Shown: positions 25,802 through 34,626 of the stretch, piece by piece | How positions within the stretch are numbered: position 1 is the stretch's first letter | How the letters are laid out: each line of letters begins with the position of its first letter | Origin: Bacillota bacterium | GTDB taxonomy: Bacteria; Bacillota; Clostridia; Acetivibrionales; DSM-1351 | DNA: 64,000 bases | Direction: 5' to 3' | Assembly: GCA_023460955.1 (NCBI GenBank) | Contig: JAEWOH010000062.1 | Coordinates: forward strand, 62,001-126,000 | The notes under the pieces: generated by a model | Database searches by the model: none | What the model saw: the letters and a program-made list of their open reading frames with translations, nothing else | Told to the model about the DNA's origin: nothing | Position numbers and translations under genes: made by a program

Positions 25802-26887
25802 TTAAAGGATAATTAACTCCTTTGGAGCCTGTGTCAAAACCAACGGGTTATTATCTCTTATAATAATAGTATCTTCAATTCTTACTCCTCCTAAACCCTC
25901 AACATATATTCCAGGTTCGACAGTTACCGCCATATTATTTTCCAATACCTTTTCGCCGCCCATCGACAGTCTTGGATTTTCGTGTATTTCAAGCCCCAAG
26001 CCGTGCCCGAGTCCGTGCCCGAACTTACCCTCAAAGCCTTTTCCATATATTATATCTCTTGCAATCCTGTCAACTTCTCTGCCTGTTTTTCCTCTGACTG
26101 CTCCCTTTTCAGAGGTCAACTGTGCCTCCAATACAATATTATATATGTCTATAAGTCTTTGGTCAGGCTGACCCAGAAATACCGTTCTGGTTATATCCGA
26201 GCAATAATGGTTGTACAGGGCTCCAAAATCTATAGTTATAGCATCCCCCAATTCCAACTTTTTATCTGATGCCACACCATGAGGCATTGAAGATCTGAGT
26301 CCAGAGGCAACTATTGTTTCAAAAGAAGGTCCTGATGCACCAAGTTTCTTCATTTTATATTCAAGTTCGGCTGCAACATCAAGCTCGGTAATTCCAGGTC
26401 TTATAAGAGGGAGAGTCTGCTTTAGCGCTTCATCTGCTATTCTTACAGCCTCAGCGATTATTTCTATCTCCTGTTCATCCTTAATGCTGCGCATTTCATC
26501 TACTATAAGTCCAATTCCCTTAAGCTCAACAGCTGAGAGTTTATTTTTCAATTCCAAATATGATGAAAAGCTTACAGAATGATCTTCAAATCCTAAAGTC
26601 TTTACTTTTTCAGAATATATTAGTTCATTTATTGTGTCATTTATATCAGGTTTATGCTGAACTATTTCAAAAAGTGGTGCCTGTCTTGCCGACTGCTCCA
26701 TATATCTGAAGTCTGTAAGCAAGTAAGCCTTTTTTGCTGTAATCAGTAAATTGGCAGACGTACCGGTAAAACCAGATAAATACATATAACTTTCTCTTTT
26801 TGTTATTAAAGCTGACTCCAACTGCAGTTCAACTAGTTTTTCTCTGAATTTGTCAAGTCTCAATTTAAGATTTTTTTCATTAAACAT
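25802..26887 (-). CDS. pepP: Xaa-Pro aminopeptidase (M24 family)
   Basis: 361 residues: a creatinase-like N-terminal domain (about 1-130) and the pita-bread domain. The metal ligands are visible in DFGALYNHYCSDITRT, HGLGHGLGLEIHENP, TVEPGIY and VRIEDT. It removes the first residue from peptides with proline second. It sits between aroQ and efp. Confidence 0.95.
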   Translation of the reverse strand: MFNEKNLKLRLDKFREKLVELQLESALITKRESYMYLSGFTGTSANLLITAKKAYLLTDFRYMEQSARQAPLFEIVQHKPDINDTINELIYSEKVKTLGFEDHSVSFSSYLELKNKLSAVELKGIGLIVDEMRSIKDEQEIEIIAEAVRIADEALKQTLPLIRPGITELDVAAELEYKMKKLGASGPSFETIVASGLRSSMPHGVASDKKLELGDAITIDFGALYNHYCSDITRTVFLGQPDQRLIDIYNIVLEAQLTSEKGAVRGKTGREVDRIARDIIYGKGFEGKFGHGLGHGLGLEIHENPRLSMGGEKVLENNMAVTVEPGIYVEGLGGVRIEDTIIIRDNNPLVLTQAPKELIIL

Positions 26888-26982
26888 AATTTACCATCCC
26901 CATTAAAAAATTTATATATGCTGCTTAACATGCTCGGTCTATAGCTCTTAAATATTTATGATATGTCGCTCTTTTTATTTTG

Positions 26983-27411
26983 CTATAAATTAGCAGCAGC
27001 GTGTAAAGCAAGGATATAGCTCATTTTTCCAAAACCGCAGATTTGTCCGACGCAGACAGGTGCAATTACAGAGGTATGTCTGAATTCTTCTCTGCTATGT
27101 ATATTTGAGAGGTGAATCTCAATAGTAGGTATTTCTATAGCTTTGATGGCATCTCTTATGGCGATGCTATAATGGGTATAAGCGCCAGCGTTAATTACTA
27201 TTGCTTCGTAAACTCCCCTGGCGGCATGAAGCTTATCAATAATTTCGCCCTCATGGTTGCTCTGTATGAAGTCGGTTTCAAGACCAAGCTGTTCCGAGGT
27301 AATATTTACTGCCTTAGCTATATCCAGTAGCGTTTCACTTCCATATACTCCTTTTTCACGAACACCTAACAAATTAAGATTCGGACCGTTAACCACCAAA
27401 ACTTTTTTCAT
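26983..27411 (-). CDS. aroQ: Type II 3-dehydroquinate dehydratase
   Basis: 142 residues. Motifs GPNLNLLG at the start, NHEGEIIDKLHAA, NAGAYTHYSIAIRDA and EIHLSNIHSREEFRHTS define the type II enzyme of the shikimate pathway. Start ATG 27411, four bases after GGGAGAG, gives the usual length. It lies between the endonuclease IV-like gene and pepP. Confidence 0.96.
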   Translation of the reverse strand: MKKVLVVNGPNLNLLGVREKGVYGSETLLDIAKAVNITSEQLGLETDFIQSNHEGEIIDKLHAARGVYEAIVINAGAYTHYSIAIRDAIKAIEIPTIEIHLSNIHSREEFRHTSVIAPVCVGQICGFGKMSYILALHAAANL

Positions 27412-27459
27412 TCTACTCTCCCATCTGCGCTCATAGAGCGTACACAAATAGTAAATGCT

Positions 27460-28320
27460 TTATCCTAGTTTTTCTCTTACTTCATTATATATCTTTTTCA
27501 TTTCCAATGCATCCTCTGCCATCATGCCTCTCGACTCACAGATTATGATCGGCTCCATCTTTCTTTTTACCAAAATCGGTGCCAGATGTTCAAATTCCGG
27601 ACCGAACTGTTTATCTGAAAAGTTCCAGTGCCGCTTCTCACCGCCTTTTGAAAACTCAATTCTGCTGAAGTGACAATGTATGTTTTTAGTCCGTTCCTTT
27701 CCGATTGAGTTCTCTATAATATCTATGACAGCGGCAAAGTCTTCTTCTGAATTTAACCTTCCTAAACCACGGGCGTGCACATGACCAAAATCGATGGTGG
27801 GAATCACTCTTTCATCAAGTTTGCACATTTCCATTATTTCTTCAAGAGTTCCCAGCTGATTGTGTTTTCCCAACACCTCCGGGCAGATGTGCACGTCCCC
27901 GTACCCTGCAGCATCGGATAACTCCAGTGTTTCGGAAAGTACTTTGAGCGCATATTCCAGAGCGGTTTCTCTTGCCAGTTTGCTGCAGGAGCCGGTATGG
28001 ACCACTATCCTTTTTGCATCCATCCACTTGGCTACTCTAAGTGTCTCAAGAATATACCTCTTTGAGTTTTCTCTCTTATCTTCCTCTTCACTGGACATAT
28101 TTATATAATAAGGTGCATGTATACTGAGGTAAATGTTATTTTCAAAAGCCTGCCTGCCAATTTCACGAGCAGTTGCTTCCCCTATATTAACACCCTTTGT
28201 ACAAGAATATTCATAAGCATCCAGTCCAATGCCCGTAAGCCAGCCAGGCATTTGTGAAGAGGATTTATAGCCTTGCTCATAGAAACTATCAGAATTTCCC
28301 GATGGTCCAAACCTTATCAT
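27460..28320 (-). CDS. Endonuclease IV-like (AP endonuclease family 2) TIM-barrel protein
   Basis: 286 residues. The pattern of metal ligands fits the family: IHAPYYINMSS, VVHTGS, CPEVLGK, TIDFGHVHARG, HCHFSRIEF and ICESRG. True Nfo enzymes cut abasic sites in DNA. This protein is a family member with some variation, so a repair role is likely but not certain. It starts at ATG 28320. Confidence 0.85.
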   Translation of the reverse strand: MIRFGPSGNSDSFYEQGYKSSSQMPGWLTGIGLDAYEYSCTKGVNIGEATAREIGRQAFENNIYLSIHAPYYINMSSEEEDKRENSKRYILETLRVAKWMDAKRIVVHTGSCSKLARETALEYALKVLSETLELSDAAGYGDVHICPEVLGKHNQLGTLEEIMEMCKLDERVIPTIDFGHVHARGLGRLNSEEDFAAVIDIIENSIGKERTKNIHCHFSRIEFSKGGEKRHWNFSDKQFGPEFEHLAPILVKRKMEPIIICESRGMMAEDALEMKKIYNEVREKLG

Positions 28321-28397
28321 TTGTTATCTCCTGTTAACCGTTATGAATCACTTTGAATATTGCAAATACTATTCTATAAATAATAAAAAGCTAGAAA

Positions 28398-29837
28398 TTA
28401 TTGTGATAATGAACTCTCGAGGAATACCTTCATCGCTTTGTAGCACATATAAACATCAATTTTGCTTGTTATTTCAACGGGAGAATGCATTGAAAGGATT
28501 GGTACTCCGCAGTCAAGAACTTCAACACCAAGGTTTGCAACGTATTGAGCAATCGTACCTCCGCCTCCCTGATCAACCTTACCTAATTCCGCCGTATGCC
28601 AGATTATACCTTTTTCATTGAATAACTTTCTTATTAAGCCCATCATTTCGGCACTGGCATCGCTTGAATCATATTTTCCTCTTGAACCGGTGTATTTCTG
28701 AACAACAACACCATTTCCCACATACGAAGAATTTCTCTTTTCATAAGCCTCCTGATATGAAGGATCAATACCCGGATTCACATCTGCCGACAGCATGAAA
28801 GAGTTTTCGAAACATTGATTCATTAATACATCGGAATAATTATCGTTTGTAAGATAGAGTATTTTTGAGATAAAGCTTCTGAGGAAATTCGATTGAGCCC
28901 CGGTATTACCCATGCTTCCTATTTCTTCTTTATCTGTTAAAATACATAAAGCAGTTTTTTCACCGGCATTAAAGTCCAGCATGGCCTTCACACATGTGTA
29001 TGCACAAACTCTGTCATCCTGTCCATAAGCACCAATCATGCTTCTGTCAAGGCCTATGTCCTTTGCCTTAAAAGCAGGTACAGCCTCAAGTTCCGCCGAA
29101 AGAAAATCTTCCTCAATAATACCGTATTTTTCGTTTAGTATTTTAAGAATGTTGAGTTTGATTTTATCCTTTATCTTTTTATCATTAAACGGTCTTGACC
29201 CAATTAGTAGATTCAAACCTTCCCCTGAAACAACTTCGGTTGCTTTTTTCTGCATTTGATCCTGCGCAAGATGAGGCAAAAGATCAGTAATAGTAAATAC
29301 GGGATCTGTTTCCTCTTCACCAATACAAACCTCTACCTTTGAACCATCCGCCCTTACAACAACTCCGTGAAGTGAGTATGGAATTGCAACCCATTGGTAC
29401 TTTTTTATTCCGCCGTAATAGTGAGTTTTTAATAATACTAATCCTGAATCCTCATATAAAGGATTTTGCTTTATATCTATTCTTGGAGAATCAATATGTG
29501 CGCCTACCATATTTATACCTTCAACAACAGGCTTTTCTCCAAGAACTGCAAAGGCGACGGCTTTATTCTTATTTATGTAATAAACCTTGGCGCCCTTCTG
29601 AAGTTTCTTTCCCTGGTGCATTAGTTCATTCAGATTTTCAAAACCGTTTTTAAGGAGTTCTTTCTCAACTACAGCGGCAAATTCTCTTTCTGTCTTGCCT
29701 TTATCCAAATACTCCTTGTACTGCTCGCAGAGTTCAAAAGCCTTTTCTATTTCTGTGTCACTATGCTCCCATGCATTTTTTGTTTCATAGGTAAGCTTTT
29801 CTTTTAACAACTCTGCTTGTGACTTTTCTTCGATCAT
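28398..29837 (-). CDS. M18 family aminopeptidase
   Basis: 479 residues with metal-binding GAHIDSPRID, TDKEEIGSMGNTGAQS and a C-terminal SMHSPVEITSKIDVYMCYKAM, as in clostridial aminopeptidase 1 / M18 enzymes. It is a cytosolic, probably dodecameric zinc peptidase for short peptides. Start ATG 29837, about five bases after CAGGAG; a longer reading lacks a good site. It is divergent from the next gene. Confidence 0.94.
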   Translation of the reverse strand: MIEEKSQAELLKEKLTYETKNAWEHSDTEIEKAFELCEQYKEYLDKGKTEREFAAVVEKELLKNGFENLNELMHQGKKLQKGAKVYYINKNKAVAFAVLGEKPVVEGINMVGAHIDSPRIDIKQNPLYEDSGLVLLKTHYYGGIKKYQWVAIPYSLHGVVVRADGSKVEVCIGEEETDPVFTITDLLPHLAQDQMQKKATEVVSGEGLNLLIGSRPFNDKKIKDKIKLNILKILNEKYGIIEEDFLSAELEAVPAFKAKDIGLDRSMIGAYGQDDRVCAYTCVKAMLDFNAGEKTALCILTDKEEIGSMGNTGAQSNFLRSFISKILYLTNDNYSDVLMNQCFENSFMLSADVNPGIDPSYQEAYEKRNSSYVGNGVVVQKYTGSRGKYDSSDASAEMMGLIRKLFNEKGIIWHTAELGKVDQGGGGTIAQYVANLGVEVLDCGVPILSMHSPVEITSKIDVYMCYKAMKVFLESSLSQ

Positions 29838-29923
29838 AATAGCTCCTGTTCCGGTATGATAAACACTGTAGATGAAAATCACACCAATCCCTAAATTTGA
29901 CTTAAAAAAAATAAATTGATAAT

Positions 29924-29951
29924 ATTAATTAATATATTTATATTAATTAAT
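29924..29951. promoter_or_regulatory. 28-nt AT-rich palindrome in a divergent promoter region
   Basis: Perfect 13-bp arms ATTAATTAATATA/TATATTAATTAAT separated by TT. It lies between the M18 aminopeptidase (minus) and the PHP phosphatase (plus). It could be a regulator site or simple AT-rich structure. Confidence 0.35.
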
Positions 29952-30023
29952 TTCTCTATATTAAGATATCCATATAGATATTTTTCTATTAGTCTATTAT
30001 ACGTTTCAAAGGAGAAAGTTACA

Positions 30024-30821
30024 ATGTATGACAATCATATTCATTCAACATTTTCAACAGATTCCAAAATGGATGCTGAGGATGCCTGCAAAAAAGCAGT
30101 GGAAATCGGCCTAAGAGGAATAGTCTTTACAGATCATGTTGATTATGATTTCCCTGATTTTGATGATAGTTTTCTAATAAATTTTGATAGCTACTTTGAA
30201 GCTTTTAGTGCTTTGAAAGCTAAATGGAAGGGAAAATTGGATGTTTTAACTGGTGTAGAAATGGGATTTCAGCCTCAGGTAACTGATAAAATAAACAAAG
30301 CACTGGTTGCGTACCCTTTTGATTTTGTAATAAATTCCGTTCACATTATTGACCGGCTGGACCCCTACACAAAAACCTTTTTCAGAGGAAGATCCCAACA
30401 TGACTCTTACGAAAGATATTTGCAGGAGATACTTGTGTCTGTAGACGCTTACGACAATTATGATATAATCGGCCATATCGGCTACGCTGCCCGTTACGGT
30501 GATTTTGAGGACAAACCGATGAGATATGCAGATTACAGGGATTCCCTCGATGAAATCTTAAAAGCTGTTGTTTCTAAAGGCAAAGGAATTGAGATTAACA
30601 CTTCCGGACTTCGCTCCGATCTTCAACAAACTATACCAGGCTATGATATATTCCAAAGATATTATGAGCTTGGTGGAGAAATAATTACAATGGGCTCAGA
30701 TTCGCACTTATCAGAGCATCTAGGTCACAGCTTCAAGGAAGCTTCGGAATACCTTAAGAGTATCGGGTTTAAATATCTGGCACATTTTGATAAGAGACAG
30801 CCTATATTTGAAAAAATATAG
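30024..30821 (+). CDS. PHP-family phosphatase, histidinol-phosphatase-like (HisK/HisJ type)
   Basis: 265 residues. Metal ligands of the PHP fold are seen in DNHIHSTFSTDS, FTDHVDYDF, GVEMGFQ, NSVHIID, IIGHIGY and TMGSDSHLSEHLG. Such enzymes often dephosphorylate histidinol-phosphate, but other substrates are possible and no his genes are near. The start ATG 30024 has AAGGAG nine to ten bases upstream; the frame opens earlier without a site. A hairpin (30797-30826) overlaps its stop. Confidence 0.9.
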   Translation: MYDNHIHSTFSTDSKMDAEDACKKAVEIGLRGIVFTDHVDYDFPDFDDSFLINFDSYFEAFSALKAKWKGKLDVLTGVEMGFQPQVTDKINKALVAYPFDFVINSVHIIDRLDPYTKTFFRGRSQHDSYERYLQEILVSVDAYDNYDIIGHIGYAARYGDFEDKPMRYADYRDSLDEILKAVVSKGKGIEINTSGLRSDLQQTIPGYDIFQRYYELGGEIITMGSDSHLSEHLGHSFKEASEYLKSIGFKYLAHFDKRQPIFEKI

Positions 30822-30826
30822 GCTGT
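30797..30826 (+). other. Hairpin overlapping the stop of the PHP gene
   Basis: Perfect 11-bp stem ACAGCCTATAT/ATATAGGCTGT with an 8-nt A-rich loop. No T-run follows, so it may protect the mRNA 3' end or be a weak terminator. Confidence 0.45.
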
Positions 30827-30862
30827 AATGAACCTTTAACAATTATTTAACATAATCTCTCA

Positions 30863-30891
30863 TTGCTATTTATTAAAAATGGGTATATATT
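30863..30891 (+). promoter_or_regulatory. Sigma-A promoter of the 39-codon ORF
   Basis: TTGCTA (30863-30868), exactly 17 bases, TATATT (30886-30891), about 30 bases before the TTG start of the small ORF. Confidence 0.6.
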
Positions 30892-30921
30892 AAATAGTGT
30901 AACAGAGAGTAGGTGATAAAA

Positions 30922-31041
30922 TTGAATAAGAATAACGTTTTTGTAAATTCAGACGTTATTGAGGACTGTCTTAGCGAATGCTTTGATGTATTTGAGAAAA
31001 TACCACAAGTACAAAGCGAAGGCAAAACCTCAAAAAAGTAA
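30922..31041 (+). CDS. Small 39-residue protein of unknown function
   Basis: A TTG start preceded by AGTAGGTGAT gives a 39-residue product with two cysteines (DCLSEC) and a lysine-rich tail (EGKTSKK). It is bracketed by a well-spaced promoter (30863-30891) and a small terminator (31049-31073), so it is a complete transcription unit. I do not recognise the sequence. It is convergent with the GNAT gene. Alternatively the transcript acts as an RNA. Confidence 0.55.
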   Translation: MNKNNVFVNSDVIEDCLSECFDVFEKIPQVQSEGKTSKK

Positions 31042-31048
31042 GTGAAAC

Positions 31049-31073
31049 AGCCTCTTAACCCAAGGCTTTTTTT
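31049..31073 (+). terminator. Terminator after the 39-codon ORF
   Basis: Stem AGCCT/AGGCT (31049-31053, 31063-31067) with a 9-nt loop, followed by a run of seven T. It lies eight bases past the stop codon. Confidence 0.65.
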
Positions 31074-31117
31074 ATTGCAAAAATATCTTCTCTCGTAAAC
31101 AGAATTTCTCAAAGGCT

Positions 31118-31903
31118 CTAATCATTACCACCTGCTTTGACCGGTATTGAATATGTAACATATTCCTTCTCTAAATGATAGCCAAGTTTTTCTGCCAGTG
31201 CAACCGATGCTATATTTGCCGCATCCCAGCTTGGATAAAGGTTTCTTTCAAGACATTCGAGAATTAGTTTTGAAGCACATACCAAAGCCAGCCCCCTTCT
31301 TCTATAATCCTCTTTAGTGTCAATCTCTATTTCTATTCCTTCTTCGTACACAGTGTAGGAGGATGCGCCTGCGACCGGCTTATCTTCATGAAGAATGACA
31401 TACCCAAGTCCCAGCTTTTTATAATCTTCGAAAGTTGGAAATTGTGAACATAAATCCTTTGACCAATCTTCTGAACGGCACTTAATATATAACTCCTCAT
31501 CAATTTGCTTTAACTTATATTCATGTGAAAGCTTTAATATATTCTGCTTTAATTCTTCCCGGTCAAATACCTCCGGTTCTTTCTTAATAGCATAACGCAT
31601 GAATTTATTAAATTTATTTGTGTATTCCTCCTCAATTAATGCTTCCCAAGCCTCATTCCGAGGCACCATAAGAATAAAATCCGACATGAAGCTTTCAGGT
31701 ATATTTTTTACCAGTTCAGCATCCGGAGCACCTGCAAAAAAGCAGAAGTCACCAACAATCAATTGAGCTGAAACCGGCTGATGCTTTTCATTTGCCCATG
31801 CCTTCCCCATGTAGCCCTGCAGACAGGACCATATTAGAGTTTCCTCCCAGTCTTTAAATAGCGGAGCAACCTTATCCATTTCATACTTGCTTAATTGGTA
31901 CAT
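31118..31903 (-). CDS. GNAT-family N-acetyltransferase
   Basis: 261 residues. The acetyl-CoA pyrophosphate loop RRRGLALVCASKLILECL is in the last third, followed by a typical strand and helix (WDAANIASVALAEKLGYH). The long N-terminal half resembles the GNAT_acetyltran (PF12746) group. The substrate cannot be told. Monocistronic. Confidence 0.85.
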   Translation of the reverse strand: MYQLSKYEMDKVAPLFKDWEETLIWSCLQGYMGKAWANEKHQPVSAQLIVGDFCFFAGAPDAELVKNIPESFMSDFILMVPRNEAWEALIEEEYTNKFNKFMRYAIKKEPEVFDREELKQNILKLSHEYKLKQIDEELYIKCRSEDWSKDLCSQFPTFEDYKKLGLGYVILHEDKPVAGASSYTVYEEGIEIEIDTKEDYRRRGLALVCASKLILECLERNLYPSWDAANIASVALAEKLGYHLEKEYVTYSIPVKAGGND

Positions 31904-31955
31904 GAATTACCTCCGTTTTAAACTTATTATATAAAGGGAATACGCTAGTTAGTAG

Positions 31956-32162
31956 TTAAACTCTCTTAAATTCGATAATGTCTCCGGGCTGGCAATCCAA
32001 CGCATCACATATTGCATCCAGCGATGAAAACCTTATGGCCTTTACTTTTCCCGTTTTTACATTCGATAAATTGACATACGAAATACCTACTTTTTGTGCC
32101 AGCTCATTCAAAGAAATTTTCCTGTCAGCCATGACTCTGTCCAATCTTAGTATAATAGCCAT
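31956..32162 (-). CDS. Small Xre-type helix-turn-helix regulator
   Basis: 68 residues, a bare Cro/C1 HTH domain: KISLNELAQKVGISYVNLSNVKTGKVKAIRFSSLDAICDALDCQPGDII. Such proteins are commonly paired with DUF2975 membrane proteins, as here: that gene lies 21 bases upstream in the same direction. Likely a DNA-binding regulator of its own operon. Confidence 0.9.
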   Translation of the reverse strand: MAIILRLDRVMADRKISLNELAQKVGISYVNLSNVKTGKVKAIRFSSLDAICDALDCQPGDIIEFKRV

Positions 32163-32183
32163 AATTAACCTCTCATCAATGTA

Positions 32184-32678
32184 TTATAAAGTAGAATCAG
32201 AATTTATTTGATACATTAATCCATAGTGAATAAGTCGCGAGGCTAAAACTCCAAGTAGTCCAAACAGGAGAAGTGCCCCGTCAAATAATGTTGTTCCGCC
32301 AAATGATAGTATGTGAATGCTGCATTCATAACCATCAATTTTAGTAAAAACGAATGAAGAAACAATAAACAGCAAACCAACCGAAAATACAGTCCAAATT
32401 AAAATCTTTGAGAAAGGTCTTTTTGTAACCAAAATACTAATAAGAGAAATAAAACATAAAGTTATACAGGCAAAAAATAAGGTGTTAGATAAAAATGTGT
32501 TTATTCCATTAATCCATTTATGACCTTTTTTATCACTGGTAAAAAATAATATACCAACAAGAGTTAAAATTCCTGATAGAAAAATACAACAACCTAGTAC
32601 CAACTTAAAAGCTGGGCTTAATTTTATGTCAGCCTCTTTATTAGCTGGAATAATTATCTCTTTAATTTCTTCTTCCAT
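32184..32678 (-). CDS. DUF2975-like membrane protein
   Basis: 164 residues with four membrane helices (about residues 26-47, 66-88, 94-115 and 130-152). Pairing with a tiny Xre regulator is typical of DUF2975. The start is ATG 32678, six bases after GGAGG. Function unknown, possibly a sensor or modulator for the paired regulator. Confidence 0.75.
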   Translation of the reverse strand: MEEEIKEIIIPANKEADIKLSPAFKLVLGCCIFLSGILTLVGILFFTSDKKGHKWINGINTFLSNTLFFACITLCFISLISILVTKRPFSKILIWTVFSVGLLFIVSSFVFTKIDGYECSIHILSFGGTTLFDGALLLFGLLGVLASRLIHYGLMYQINSDSTL

Positions 32679-32798
32679 AGCCATCCTCCATAATATGTAA
32701 TCCATTGTATTAATTGTATATCTTACATATTATGTTAGTCAATACATTTTTAATGTTTATCGTTAAATATGTACCCATTTTTTTTAAAATTACATTTC

Positions 32799-32812
32799 TC
32801 TATAAAATAAAT
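32799..32812. repeat. Left copy of 14-bp direct repeat flanking the IS
   Basis: TCTATAAAATAAAT, repeated exactly at 34584-34597. This is the target-site duplication of the insertion sequence between them. Confidence 0.8.
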
Positions 32813-32817
32813 GGAAA

Positions 32818-32960
32818 ATAGAAAGGTGAGATGCCACTTTGTAAAGTGAAATGCAACCTTTGTAATAAAAAAGTGAATATTTGTAAACGAAACGCAGTTT
32901 TTGTATTTGAAAAGCCACTATTGAAAATGAAAAGCCATTTTTGAAATCAAAATGCAGTTT
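32818..32960 (+). repeat. Tandem array of about seven 20-21 bp units at the IS left end
   Basis: Units start at 32818 (degenerate), 32839, 32860, 32881, 32901, 32921 and 32941. The last four are exactly 20 bp. The shared pattern is TTGnAAnnnGAAAnGCnnnnT. A further weak copy may lie near 33036. They probably are transposase-binding sites. Confidence 0.8.
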
Positions 32961-33100
32961 GCTTTTTTCGATAGTTTGGCATATCATGAGAAAAACGGGC
33001 ATGCCAAATAGAGGTTAACTCCCTCTCGATGTTTTTGTAATCGGAGAATCAACCCCTGCTTTTTGGGTAGCATGGATTGTTGGCGGCACAGTTTTTAGTA

Positions 33101-34396
33101 CTATCTTTTGAGAAGACTTGGTTTTAGTTGGATTTCATCGGCTGTAACCGGTGAGCATCCTAGTTTTTGTAAAATCTCTTCTCCATGGTAGAAGCTGAAC
33201 GTTTCGTAAGGGCTACGATTGTTCAGCTTTTTTCTTTTGTATGAATTGATATGATTCATCATTCGCGTCATGTCTTCCTGTGACAAATGGTTAAAGCTAG
33301 TCCCTTTCGGAAGCACCCTGCGAATCAAGCTGTGATTCACCTCAATAGCTCCTTTTTGGTGTGGACTGCCTGCGTCACAATAATAGATACGCGTACGCAT
33401 ACCGTGTAGCTCAGATCCATATTCAATAGCCTTGGGATTAGAAAACTCACTACCGTTATCAGTCAGAATAACAGGAAAAAGCTTTTTAAACAGTGCACGT
33501 CCTAACTTTTTATCTAGATCGTTAAATATGTCTATAACTGATTGAGAGGTATTAGATTCTCTAATAAAGGCAAGCATTAAACTGGTTTCTACAAAGTGTA
33601 CTGTAAGCAAGCATTTGCCACCTTTTGTACCTATGACTGAGTCCATTTGAACAATTGCTATGTCAGGGTTAGCTTCTATGAAACCTTGAAATGCCTCGTA
33701 GTTACGCCCTATTCTGCAGCCTTTGTCCACTTTGAATTCTGGCTTTTTGTATCGTTCGCGGAATTTAACTTTCCTCGGAAGGTCAATGTTGCGTACATCT
33801 AGAATACAGGCATCTATGTAGTTATAAATAGTTTTCTCGCTGCACATGAGTTCATTTTCGTGTGATACGTAAATCTGATGTATGGACTGCCCTTGCTTCA
33901 CCAGTGGACTGATAATGGAGTTGAGTCTGGCAATCTCTTTTTCACAAATACACAGGCCGCTGCGAGATTCTGATATGGTTTCATGAGCTTTAACATGGGC
34001 ATGCTCGGCATCATAAATGGTTTTCAACAATGTACATTTGCTGATTTGTTCACAACCATTGCAGACATAAGGTACACGGAATCTTGCAGTACAGATTTCT
34101 TCAATGTAATCTGAGCAGTTGTCATTACACTTTGAACAGAGTTTGCAGTATACGGTTGAAGTCCTAGTACATTCCTTGCCACATAATGATTTCTTCCTGC
34201 ATGTAAAACGGTTTTTACAAGCATTGTATGGAAATCCGGGATATCCGGTAGCAACCGCTGAAGAATGCTTACGGACTTCTCTGGAAATAGTCGTCGGATT
34301 TTTGTCCATAATTTTAGCAATTTTTTTGAAGGATAGGCTATCCTTTAGGTATTTCTGAAGGGTTAATCTTTCTTCATAGGTAAAAAACTTCGACAT
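33101..34396 (-). CDS. IS30-family transposase
   Basis: 431 residues. N-terminal HTH (FTYEERLTLQKYLKDSLSFKKIAKIMDKNPTTISREVRKH), a cysteine-rich stretch (about residues 55-120) that may bind zinc, and a DDE integrase core: VQMDSVIG, ILTDNGSEF and the final Glu in KGAIEVNHSLIRR. The start ATG 34396 lies five bases after AAGGAGTG. No frameshift or stop interrupts it, so it is likely functional. Confidence 0.93.
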   Translation of the reverse strand: MSKFFTYEERLTLQKYLKDSLSFKKIAKIMDKNPTTISREVRKHSSAVATGYPGFPYNACKNRFTCRKKSLCGKECTRTSTVYCKLCSKCNDNCSDYIEEICTARFRVPYVCNGCEQISKCTLLKTIYDAEHAHVKAHETISESRSGLCICEKEIARLNSIISPLVKQGQSIHQIYVSHENELMCSEKTIYNYIDACILDVRNIDLPRKVKFRERYKKPEFKVDKGCRIGRNYEAFQGFIEANPDIAIVQMDSVIGTKGGKCLLTVHFVETSLMLAFIRESNTSQSVIDIFNDLDKKLGRALFKKLFPVILTDNGSEFSNPKAIEYGSELHGMRTRIYYCDAGSPHQKGAIEVNHSLIRRVLPKGTSFNHLSQEDMTRMMNHINSYKRKKLNNRSPYETFSFYHGEEILQKLGCSPVTADEIQLKPSLLKR

Positions 34397-34583
34397 AATT
34401 ACACTCCTTTTTGCCGCCAACTTACTAATCATAAATGGCAATGAAAAGGTATGTAAACACAAAAGACTGGTTTATCACCAATCTTTTGTAAGCCAAGGTG
34501 CAACCTCTTGGCAAGATAAAAATCATTAATATATTATCATTAATTCAAATCGGATAGGGCTGCATTTCGATTTACAATTAAGG

Positions 34584-34621
34584 TCTATAAAATAAATAAC
34601 CGGGATGCTCAGCACCCCGGT
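34584..34621 (-). terminator. Terminator of the 62-codon gene, tail used as IS target
   Basis: GC-rich hairpin CCGGG/CCCGG (34600-34604, 34616-34620) with TGCT/AGCA inside, followed on the minus strand by TTATTTATTTTATAGA. That T-rich tail is the right copy of the 14-bp direct repeat (34584-34597). Confidence 0.8.
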
Positions 34622-34626
34622 GGAAG

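Larger units (their letters stand above)
32813..34583 (-). mobile_element. IS30-type insertion sequence (IS1630-like)
   Basis: About 1.77 kb, containing one transposase gene and flanked by a perfect 14-bp direct repeat. Both ends carry copies of a 20-bp unit (TTGTAAA..GAAATGCA type) in inverted orientation. One lies at the right end (34557-34577) and about seven in tandem at the left (32818-32960). The unpaired target reads straight into the terminator of the neighbouring small gene, so the IS landed in the T-rich tail of that terminator. Most IS30 elements duplicate only 2-3 bp. The long duplication and terminator target resemble IS1630 of Mycoplasma. The element looks intact. Confidence 0.85.

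Noticed and set aside
32839..32960. CRISPR-like short tandem repeats
   Set aside because: Units are contiguous without unique spacers and lie at an IS end; no cas genes are nearby.
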